Under the pieces are notes generated by a model that was not told the DNA's origin, did not search any database, and saw nothing but the letters and a program-made list of their open reading frames with translations. A program made the translations under genes and the position numbers. A stretch of DNA of 64,000 bases, taken from assembly GCF_029227915.1 (NCBI RefSeq), contig NC_079884.1, forward strand, positions 27,530,001-27,594,000, in the 5' to 3' direction. Positions 48,821 through 61,200 of this stretch are shown here, piece after piece (position 1 is the first letter of the stretch; each line of letters begins with the position of its first letter). This stretch comes from Hydractinia symbiolongicarpus. Lineage: Eukaryota; Cnidaria; Hydrozoa; Anthoathecata; Hydractiniidae.

Positions 48821-51800
48821 AAACTCCATTTCATTTACGTTCTAACGGTGTCAATCCGTTTGAGTTACAACGGTTGCGTCACACATTCGTACCAACATGT
48901 ATTTAGTGATTTTTTTCCGATATTCCTAAGTTGTATCGCTTTCCACAGTGAAACGATTGACTGTGGGACTTAATTGTACTGATTTTGGACTTTGACCTAA
49001 TAAATGTGATAAATGAGCCATTTTGACTACAAGAAATAACATTTTTCTTAATTTGACATGATTGCTGGAATTCAGCGATTACATTAGGCTCTGTGGTAGC
49101 GCTTGATTTAAAAATTTAGATAAACAAGTCACTTCTACTGGGGGACCAATCCTAGCCGTTAAAACCCGCTGAATAAATAGGAACAGTTTCAAATACTATA
49201 TTCCATTGAATTTTCTGGCTGTATAAATCCGTTTCAGTTACAACGGTTGCGTCACATATTCGTACCAACATGGATTTAGCGATATACTTCGGATGTTACT
49301 AGGTTGCATCGTTTTAACAGTAAAATGTTTGACTGTGGGACTTAATTGAACTGATTTTGGACTTTGACCTTACAAATGTGATAAATGAGCCAATTTGACT
49401 GCAAGGAATAACATTTTTCTTAATTTGACATGATTGCTGGAATTCAGCGATTACATTAGGCTCTGTGGTAGCGCTTGATTTAAAAATTTAGATAAACAAG
49501 TCACTTCTACTGGGGGACCAATCCTAGCCGTTAGCGCGCGCTGAAGAAATAGCGACAGTTTCAAAAACTCCATTTCATTGACTTTCTAACGGTGTCAATC
49601 CGGTTGAGTTACAACGGTTGCGTCACGTATTCGTACAAACATGTATTTAGCGATAGTATTCGGATGTTACTAGGTTGCCTCGCTTTTAACAGTGAAACGT
49701 TTGACTGTTGGACTTAATTAAAATGATTTTGGACTGTGACCTTATAAATGTTATAAGTGAGAGAATTGGACTACAAGAAATAACATTCTTCTTAATTTGA
49801 CATGATTGCTGGAATTCAGCGATTACATCAGGCTCTGTGGTAGCGCTTTATTTAAAAGCTTAGATAAATAAGTCTTTTCTTACTGTGGGACCAATCCTGG
49901 CCGCTAGCACCCGCTGAATAAATAGGAACAGTTTCAAATACTATATTCCAATGAACTTTCTAGCGGTATAAATCCGTTTCAGTTACAACGGTTGCGTCAC
50001 ATATTCGTACCAACATGGATTTAGCGATATACTTCGGATGTTACTAGGTTGCATCGCTTTTAACAGTGAAATGTTTGACTGTGGGACCTAATTGAACTGA
50101 TTTTGGACTTTGACCTTACAAATGTGATAAATGAGCCAATTTGACTGCAAGAAATAACATTCTTCTTAATTTGACATGATTGCTGGAACTCAGCAATTAC
50201 ACTAGGCGCTGTGTTTGCGCTTTATTTAAAAATAAAGATAAATAAGTCATTTTTCACTGTGGGATCAATCCTAGCCGTTAGTTCGCGCTGAAGAAATAGA
50301 GACATTCTCAAAAACTGCATTTGATCGACTTTTTGGCGGTGTCATTCTGTTTGAGTTACAACGGTTGCGTCACATATTCGTACCAATATGTATTTAGCGA
50401 TATTTTTCTGATATTACTAGGTTGCATCGCTTTTAACAGTGAAACGTTTGACTGTTGGACTTAATTGAACTGATTTTGGACTGTGACCTTATAAATGTTA
50501 TAAGTGAGGCAATTGGACTCCAAGAAATAACATTCTTCCTAATTTGACATGTTTGTGGGAACTCAGCGATTACACTGGACCCTGTGGTAGCGATTCATTT
50601 AAAAATTTAGATAAACAAGTTATTTTTACTGTGGGACCAATCCTAGCCGTTAACGCGCCCTGAAAATATAGACACAGTTTCAAAAACTGCATTTCATTTA
50701 CGTTCTAACGGTGTCAATCCGTTTGAGTTACAACAGGTTGCGTCACACATTCGTACCAACATGTATTTAGTGATTTTTTTCCGATATTCCTAAGTTATAT
50801 CGCTTTCAACAGTGAAACGATTGACTGTGGGACTTAATTGAACTGATTTTGGACTTTGACCTTATAAATGTGATAAATGAGTCATTTTGACTACAAGAAA
50901 TAACATTTTTGTTAATTTGACATGATTGCTGGAATTCAGCGATTACATCAGGCTCTGTGGTAGCGCTTTATTTAAAAGCTTAGATAAATAAGTCTTTTCT
51001 TACTGTGGGACTAATCCTGGCCGATAGCACCCGCTGAATAAGTAGGAACAGTTTCAAAGACTATATTTCAATGAACTTTCTAGCGGTATAAATCCGTTTG
51101 AGATACAACGGTTGCGTCACATATTTGTACCAACATGGATTTAGCGATATTATTCGGATATTACTAGGTTGCACCGCTTTTAACAGTGAAACGTTTGACT
51201 GTGGGACTTAATTGAACTGATTTTGGACTTTGACCTTACAAATGTGATAAATGAGCCAATTTGACTGCAAGAAATAACATTCTTCTTAAATTGACATGAT
51301 TGCTGGAACTCAGCAATTACACTAGGCGCTGTGGTTGCGTTTTATTTAAAAATAAAGATAAATAAGTCATTTTTCACTGTGGGACCAATCCTAGCCGTTA
51401 GTTCGCGCTGAAGAAATAGAGATAGTTTCAAAAACTACATTTCTTTGACTTTCTAACGGTGTCAATCTGTTTGAGTTACAACGGTTGCGTCACATATTCG
51501 CACCAACATGTATTAAGCGATAGTATTCGATGTTACTAGGTTGCATCGCTTTCAACAGTGAAACGATTGACTGTGGGACTTAATTGAACTGATTCTGGAC
51601 TGTCACCTTATAAATGTGATAAATGAGCCAATTGGTCTCCAAGGAATAACATTCTTCTTAATTTGACATGATTGCTGGAATTCAGCGATTACATTAGGCT
51701 CTGTTGTAGCGCTTTATTTAAAAATTTAGATAAACAAGTCACTTCTACTGGGGAACCAATCCTAGCCGTTGGCGCGCGCTGAAGAAATAGCGACAGTTTC

Positions 51801-54800
51801 AAAAACTCCATTTCATTGACTTTCTAACGGTGTCAATCCGGTTGAGTTACAACGGTTGCGTCACGTATTCGTACAAACATGTATTTAGCGATAGTATTCG
51901 GATGTTACTAGGTTGCATCGCTTTTAACAGTGAAACGTTTGACTGTTGGACTTAATTAAAATGATTTTGGACTGTGACCTTATAAATGTTATAAGTGAGA
52001 GAATTGGACTACAAGAAATAACATTCTTCTTAATTTGACATGATTGCTGGAATTCAGCGATTACATCAGGCTCTGTGGTAGCGCTTTATTTAAAAGCTTA
52101 GATAAATAAGTCTTTTCTTACTGTGGGACCAATCCTGGCCGTTAGCACCCGCTGAATAAATAGGAACAATATCAAAGACTATATTCCAATGAACTTTCTA
52201 GCGGTATAAATCCGTTTGAGTTACAACGGTTGCGTCACATATTCGTACAAACATGTATTTAGCGATAGTATTCGGATGTTACTAGGTTGCATCGCTTTTA
52301 ACAGTGAAACGTTTGACTGTTGGACTTAATTAAAATGATTTTGGACTGTGACCTTATAAATGTTATAAGTGAGAGAATTGGACTACAAGAAATAACATTC
52401 TTCTTAATTTGACATGATTGCTGGAATTCAGCGATTACATCAGGCTCTGTGGCAGTGCTTTATTTAAAAGCTTAGATAAATAAGTCTTTTCTTACTGTGG
52501 GACCAATCCTGGCCGCTAGCACCCGCTGAATAAATAGGAACAGTTTCAAATACTATATTCCAATGAACTTTCTAGCGGTATAAATCCGTTTCAGTTACAA
52601 CGGTTGCGTCACATATTCGTACCAACATGGATTTAGCGATATACTTCGGATGTTACTAGGTTGCATCGCTTTTAACAGTGAAATGTTTGACTGTGGGACC
52701 TAATTGAACTGATTTTGGACTTTGACCTTACAAATGTGATAAATGAGCCAATTTGACTGCAAGAAATAACATTCTTCTTAATTTGACATGATTGCTGGAA
52801 CTCAGCAATTACACTAGGTGCTGTGTTTGCGCTTTATTTAAAAGCTTAGATAAATAAGTCTTTTCTTACTGTGGGACCAATCCTGGCCGTTAGCACCCGC
52901 TGAATAAATAGGAACAATATCAAAGACTATATTCCAATGAACTTTCTAGCGGTATAAATCCGTTTGAGTTACAACGGTTGCGTCACATATTCGTACAAAC
53001 ATGTATTTAGCGATAGTATTCGGATGTTACTAGGTTGCATCGCTTTTAACAGTGAAACGTTTGACTGTTGGACTTAATTAAAATGATTTTGGACTGTGAC
53101 CTTATAAATGTTATAAGTGAGAGAATTGGACTACAAGAAATAACATTCTTCTTAATTTGACATGATTGCTGGAATTCAGCGATTACATCAGGCTCTGTGG
53201 CAGTGCTTTATTTAAAAGCTTAGATAAATAAGTCTTTTCTTACTGTGGGACCAATCCTGGCCGCTAGCACCCGCTGAATAAATAGGAACAGTTTCAAATA
53301 CTATATTCCAATGAACTTTCTAGCGGTATAAATCCGTTTCAGTTACAACGGTTGCGTCACATATTCGTACCAACATGGATTTAGCGATATACTTCGGATG
53401 TTACTAGGTTGCATCGCTTTTAACAGTGAAATGTTTGACTGTGGGACCTAATTGAACTGATTTTGGACTTTGACCTTACAAATGTGATAAATGAGCCAAT
53501 TTGACTGCAAGAAATAACATTCTTCTTAATTTGACATGATTGCTGGAACTCAGCAATTACACTAGGTGCTGTGTTTGCGCTTTATTTAAAAATAAAGATA
53601 AATAAGTCATTTTTCACTGTGGGACCAATCCTAGCCGTTAGTTCGCGCTGAAGAAATAGAGACATTCTCAAAAACTACATTTCTTTGACTTTCTAACGGT
53701 GTCAATCTGTTTGAGTTACAACGGTTGCGTCACATATTCGCACCAACATGTATTTAGCGATATTTTTCTGATATTACTAGGTTGCATCGCTTTTAACAGT
53801 GAAACGTTTGACTGTTGGACTTAATTGAACTGATTTTGGACTGTGACCTTAATTTGACATGATTGCTGGAATTCAGCGATTACATTAGGCTCTGTGGTAG
53901 CGCTTTATTTAAAAATTTAGATAAACAAGTCACTTCTACTGGGGAACCAATCCTAGCCGTTGGCGCGCGCTGAAGAAATAGCGACAGTTTCAAAAACTCC
54001 ATTTCATTGACTTTCTAACGGTGTCAATCCGGTTGAGTTACAACGGTTGCGTCACGTATTCGTACAAACATGTATTTAGCGATAGTATTCGGATGTTACT
54101 AGGTTGCATCGCTTTTAACAGTGAAACGTTTGACTGTTGGACTTAATTAAAATGATTTTGGACTGTGACCTTATAAATGTTATAAGTGAGAGAATTGGAC
54201 TACAAGAAATAACATTCTTCTTAATTTGACATGATTGCTGGAATTCAGCGATTACATCAGGCTCTGTGGTAGCGCTTTATTTAAAAGCTTAGATAAATAA
54301 GTCTTTTCTTACTGTGGGACCAATCCTGGCCGTTAGCACCCGCTGAATAAATTGGAACAGTATCAAAGACTATATTCCAATGAACTTTCTAGCGGTATAA
54401 ATCCGTTTGAGTTACAACGGTTGCGTCACATATTCGTACAAACATGTACTTAGCGATAGTATTCGGATTTTACTAGGTTGCATCCCTTTTAACAGTGAAA
54501 TGTTTGACTGTTGGACCTAATTGAACTGATTCTGGACTGTCACCTTATAAATGTGATAAATGAGCCAATTGGTCTCCAAGGAATAACATTCTTCTTAATT
54601 TGACATGATTGCTGGAATTCAGCGATTACATTAGGCTCTGTGGTAGTGCTTTATTTAAAAATTTAGATAAATAAGTCACTTCTACTGTGGGACCAATCCT
54701 AGCCGTTAGCGCGCGCTGAAGAAATAGCGACCGTTTCAAAAACTACATTTCATTGACTTTCTAACGGTATCATTCTGTTTGAGTTACAACGGTTGCGTCA

Positions 54801-55278
54801 CATATTCGTACAAACATGTATTTAGCGATAGTATTCGGATGTTACTAGGTTGCATCGCTTTTAACAGTGAAACGTTTGACTGTTGGACTTAATTAAAATG
54901 ATTTTGGACTGTGACCTTATAAATGTTATAAGTGAGAGAATTGGACTACAAGAAATAACATTCTTCTTAATTTGACATGATTGCTGGAATTCAGCGATTA
55001 CATCAGGCTCTGTGGTAGCGCTTTATTTAAAAGCTTAGATAAATAAGTCTTTTCTTACTGTGGGACCATTCCTGGCCGTTAGCACCCGCTGAATAAATGG
55101 GAACGGTATCAAAGACTATATTCCAATGAACTTTCTAGCGGTATAAATCCGTTTGAGTTACAACGGTTGCGTCACATATTCGTACAAACATGTACTTAGC
55201 GATAGTATTCGGATGTTACTAGGTTGCATCGCTTTTAACAGTGAAACGTTTGACTGTTGGACTTAATTGAACTGATTC

Positions 55279-58200
55279 TGGACTGTCACCTTATAAATGT
55301 GATAAATGAGCCAATTGGTCTCCAAGGAATAACATTCTTCTTAATTTGACATGATTGCTGGAATTCAGCGATTACATTAGGCTCTGTGGTAGTGCTTTAT
55401 TTAAAAATTTAGATAAATAAGTCACTTCTACTGTGGGACCAATCCTAGCCGTTAGCGCGCGCTGAAGAAATAGCGACCGTTTCAAAAACTACATTTCATT
55501 GACTTTCTAACGGTATCATTCTGTTTGAGTTACAACGGTTGCGTCACATATTCGTACAAACATGTATTTAGCGATAGTATTCGGATGTTACTAGGTTGCA
55601 TCGCTTTTAACAGTGAAACGTTTGACTGTTGGACTTAATTAAAATGATTTTGGACTGTGACCTTATAAATGTTATAAGTGAGAGAATTGGACTACAAGAA
55701 ATAACATTCTTCTTAATTTGACATGATTGCTGGAATTCAGCGATTACATCAGGCTCTGTGGTAGCGCTTTATTTAAAAGCTTAGATAAATAAGTCTTTTC
55801 TTACTGTGGGACCATTCCTGGCCGTTAGCACCCGCTGAATAAATGGGAACGGTATCAAAGACTATATTCCAATAAACTTTCTAGCGGTATAAATCCGTTT
55901 GAGTTACAACGGTTGCGTCACATATTCGTACAAACATGTACTTAGCGATAGTATTCGGATGTTACTAGGTTGCATCGCTTTTAACAGTGAAACGTTTGAC
56001 TGTTGGACTTAATTGAACTGATTCTGGACTGTCACCTTATAAATGTGATAAATGAGCCAATTGGTCTCCAAGGAATAACATTCTTCTTAATTTGACATGA
56101 TTGCTGGAATTCAGCGATTACATTAGGCTCTGTGGTAGCGCTTTATTTAAAAGCTTAGATAAATAAGTCTTTTCTTACTGTGGGACCATTCCTGGCCGTT
56201 AGCACCCGCTGAATAAATAGGAACAGTATCAAAGACTATATTCCAATGAACTTTCTAGCGGTATAAATCCGTTTGAGTTACAACGGTTGCGTCACATATT
56301 CGTACAAACATGTACTTAGCGATAGTATTCGGATGTTACTAGGTTGCATCGCTTTTAACAGTGAAACGTTTGACTGTTGGACTTAATTAAACTGATTCTG
56401 GACTGTCACCTTATAAATGTGATAAATGAGCCAATTGGTCTCCAAGGAATAACATTCTTCTTAATTTGACATGATTGCTGGAATTCAGAGATTACATTAG
56501 GCTCTGTGGTAGCCCTTTATTTAAAAATTTAGATAAATAAGTCACTTCTACTGGGGGACCAAACCTAGCCGTTAGCGCGCGCTGAAGAAATAGCAACAGT
56601 TTCAAAAACTACATTTCATTGACTTTCTAACGGTGTCAATCCGTTTGAGATACAACGGTTGCGTCACATATTCGTACAAACATGTACTTAGCGATAGTAT
56701 TCGGATGTTACTAGGTTGCATCGCTTTTAACAGTGAAACGTTTGACTGTTGGACTTAATTAAAATGATTTCGGACTGTGACCTTATAAATGTTATAAGTG
56801 AGACAATTGGACTCCAAGAAATAACATTCTTCCTAATTTGACATGATTGTGGGAACTCAGCGATTACACTGGACCCTGTGGTAGTGATTCATTTAAAAAT
56901 TTAGATAAATAAGTCATTTTTACTGTGGAACCAATCCTAGCCGTTAGCGCGCGCTGAAGAAATAGAGACATTCTCAAAAACTGCATTTGATCGACTTTTT
57001 GGCGGTATCATTCTGTTTGAGTTACAACGGTTGCGTCACATATTCGTATCAACATTTATTTAGCGATATTTTTCCGATATTACTAGGTTGCATCGCTTTT
57101 AACAGTGAAACGTTTGACTGTTGGACTTAATTGAACTGATTTTGGACTGTGACCTTATAAATGTGATAAATGAGCCAATTGGTCTCCAAGGAATAACATT
57201 CTTCTTAATTTGACATGATTGCTGGAATTCAGCGATTACATTAGGCTCTGTGGTAGCGCTTTATTTAAAAATTTAGATAAATAAGTCACTTCTACTGGGG
57301 GACCAATCCTAGCCGTTAACGCGCGCTGAAGAAGTAGCGACAATTTCAAAAACTACATTTCATTGACTTTCTAACGGTGTCAATCCGTTTGAGTTACAAC
57401 GGTTGCGTCACATATTCGTACCAACATGTATTTAGCGATAGTATTCGGATGTTACTAGGTTGCATCGCTTTTAACAGTGAAACGTTTGACTGTTGGACCT
57501 AATTGAATTGATTTTGGACTGTGACCTTATAAATGTTATAAGTGAGACAATTGAACTCCAAGAAATAACAATCTTCCTAATTTGACATGTTTGTGGGAAC
57601 TCAGCGATTACACTGGACCCAGTGGTAGCGATTCATTTAAAAATTGAGATAAATAAGTCATTTTTACTGTGGAAACAATCCTAGCCGTTAGCGCGCGCTG
57701 AAGAAATAGAGACATTCTCAAAAACTGCATTTGATCGACTTTTTGGCGGTATCATTCTGTTTGAGTTACAACGGTTGCGTCACATATTCGTACAAACATG
57801 TACTTAGCGATAGTATTCGGATGTTACTAGGTTTCATCGCTTTTAACAGTGAAACGTTTGACTGTTGGACTTAATTGAACTGATTCTGGACTGTCACCTT
57901 GTAAATGTGATAAATGAGCCAATTATTCTCCAAGGAATAACATTTTTCTTAATTTGACATGATTGCTGGAATTCAGCGATTACATTAGGCTCTGTGGTAG
58001 CGCTTTATTTAAAAGCTTAGATAAATAAGTCTTTTCTTACTGTGGGACCAATCCTGGCCGTTAGCACCCGCTGAATAAATAGGAACAGTATCAAAGACTA
58101 TATTCCAATGAACTTTCTAGCGGTATAAATCCGTTTGAGTTACAACGGTTGCGTCACATATTCGTACAAACATGTACTTAGCGATAGTATTCGGATTTTA

Positions 58201-61200
58201 CTAGGTTGCATCCCTTTTAACAGTGAAATGTTTGACTGTTGGACCTAATTGAACTGATTCTGGACTGTCACCTTATAAATGTGATAAATGAGCCAATTGG
58301 TCTCCAAGGAATAACATTCTTCTTAATTTGACATGATTGCTGGAATTCAGCGATTACATTAGGCTCTGTGGTAGCGCTTTATTTAAAAATTTAGATAAAA
58401 AAGTCACTTCTACTGTGGGACCAATCCTAGCCGTTAGCGCGCGCTGAAGAAATAGCGACCGTTTCAAAAACTACATTTCATTGACCTTCTAACGGTATCA
58501 TTCTGTTTGAGTTACAACGGTTGCGTCACATATTCGTACAAACATGTATTTAGCGATAGTATTCGGATGTTACTAGGTTGCATCGCTTTTAACAGTGAAA
58601 CGTTTGACTGTTGGACTTAATTAAAATGATTTTGGACTGTGACCTTATAAATGTTATAAGTGAGAGAATTGGACTACAAGAAATAACATTCTTCTTAATT
58701 TGACATGATTGCTGGAATTCAGCGATTACATCAGGCTCTGTGGTAGCGCTTTATTTAAAAGCTTAGATAAATAAGTCTTTTCTTACTGTGGGACCATTCC
58801 TGGCCGTTAGCACCCGCTGAATAAATGGGAACGGTATCAAAGACTATATTCCAATGAACTTTCTAGCGGTATAAATCCGTTTGAGTTACAACGGTTGCGT
58901 CACATATTCGTACAAACATGTACTTAGCGATAGTATTCGGATGTTACTAGGTTGCATCGCTTTTAACAGTGAAACGTTTGACTGTTGGACTTAATTGAAC
59001 TGATTCTGGACTGTCACCTTATAAATGTGATAAATGAGCCAATTGGTCTCCAAGGAATAACATTCTTCTTAATTTGACATGATTGCTGGAATTCAGCGAT
59101 TACATTAGGCTCTGTGGTAGCGCTTTATTTAAAAGCTTAGATAAATAAGTCTTTTCTTACTGTGGGACCATTCCTGGCCGTTAGCACCCGCTGAATAAAT
59201 AGGAACAGTATCAAAGACTATATTCCAATGAACTTTCTAGCGGTATAAATCCGTTTGAGTTACAACGGTTGCGTCACATATTCGTACAAACATGTACTTA
59301 GCGATAGTATTCGGATGTTACTAGGTTGCATCGCTTTTAACAGTGAAACGTTTGACTGTTGGACTTAATTAAACTGATTCTGGACTGTCACCTTATAAAT
59401 GTGATAAATGAGCCAATTGGTCTCCAAGGAATAACATTCTTCTTAATTTGACATGATTGCTGGAATTCAGAGATTACATTAGGCTCTGTGGTAGCCCTTT
59501 ATTTAAAAATTTAGATAAATAAGTCACTTCTACTGGGGGACCAAACCTAGCCGTTAGCGCGCGCTGAAGAAATAGCAACAGTTTCAAAAACTACATTTCA
59601 TTGACTTTCTAACGGTGTTAATCCGTTTGAGATACAACGGTTGCGTCACATATTCGTACAAACATGTACTTAGCGATAGTATTCGGATGTTACTAGGTTG
59701 CATCGCTTTTAACAGTGAAACGTTTGACTGTTGGACTTAATTAAAATGATTTCGGACTGTGACCTTATAAATGTTATAAGTGAGACAATTGGACTCCAAG
59801 AAATAACATTCTTCCTAATTTGACATGATTGTGGGAACTCAGCGATTACACTGGACCCTGTGGTAGTGATTCATTTAAAAATTTAGATAAATAAGTCATT
59901 TTTACTGTGGAACCAATCCTAGCCGTTAGCGCGCGCTGAAGAAATAGAGACATTCTCAAAAACTGCATTTGATCGACTTTTTGGCGGTATCATTCTGTTT
60001 GAGTTACAACGGTTGCGTCACATATTCGTATCAACATTTATTTAGCGATATTTTTCCGATATTACTAGGTTGCATCGCTTTTAACAGTGAAACGTTTGAC
60101 TGTTGGACTTAATTGAACTGATTTTGGACTGTGACCTTATAAATGTGATAAATGAGCCAATTGGTCTCCAAGGAATAACATTCTTCTTAATTTGACATGA
60201 TTGCTGGAATTCAGCGATTACATTAGGCTCTGTGGTAGCGCTTTATTTAAAAATTTAGATAAATAAGTCACTTCTACTGGGGGACCAATCCTAGCCGTTA
60301 ACGCGCGCTGAAGAAGTAGCGACAGTTTCAAAAACTACATTTCATTGACTTTCTAACGGTGTCAATCCGTTTGAGTTACAACGGTTGCGTCACATATTCG
60401 TACCAACATGTATTTAGCGATAGTATTCGGATGTTACTAGGTTGCATCGCTTTTAACAGTGAAACGTTTGACTGTTGGACCTAATTGAATTGATTTTGGA
60501 CTGTGACCTTATAAATGTTATAAGTGAGACAATTGAACTCCAAGAAATAACAATCTTCCTAAATTGACATGTTTGTGGGAACTCAGCGATTACACTGGAC
60601 CCAGTGGTAGCGATTCATTTAAAAATTGAGATAAATAAGTCATTTTTACTGTGGAAACAATCCTAGCCGTTAGCGCGCGCTGAAGAAATAGAGACATTCT
60701 CAAAAACTGCATTTGATCGACTTTTTGGCGGTATCATTCTGTTTGAGTTACAACGGTTGCGTCACATATTCGTACAAACATGTACTTAGCGATAGTATTC
60801 GGATGTTACTAGGTTTCATCGCTTTTAACAGTGAAACGTTTGACTGTTGGACTTAATTGAACTGATTCTGGACTGTCACCTTGTAAATGTGATAAATGAG
60901 CCAATTGGTCTCCAAGGAATAACATTTTTCTTAATTTGACATGATTGCTGGAATTCAGCGATTACATTAGGCTCTGTGGTAGCGCTTTATTTAAAAGCTT
61001 AGATAAATAAGTCTTTTCTTACTGTGGGACCAATCCTGGCCGTTAGCACCCGCTGAATAAATAGGAACAGTATCAAAGACTATATTCCAATGAACTTTCT
61101 AGCGGTATAAATCCGTTTGAGTTACAACGGTTGCGTCACATATTCGTACAAACATGTACTTAGCGATAGTATTCGGATTTTACTAGGTTGCATCCCTTTT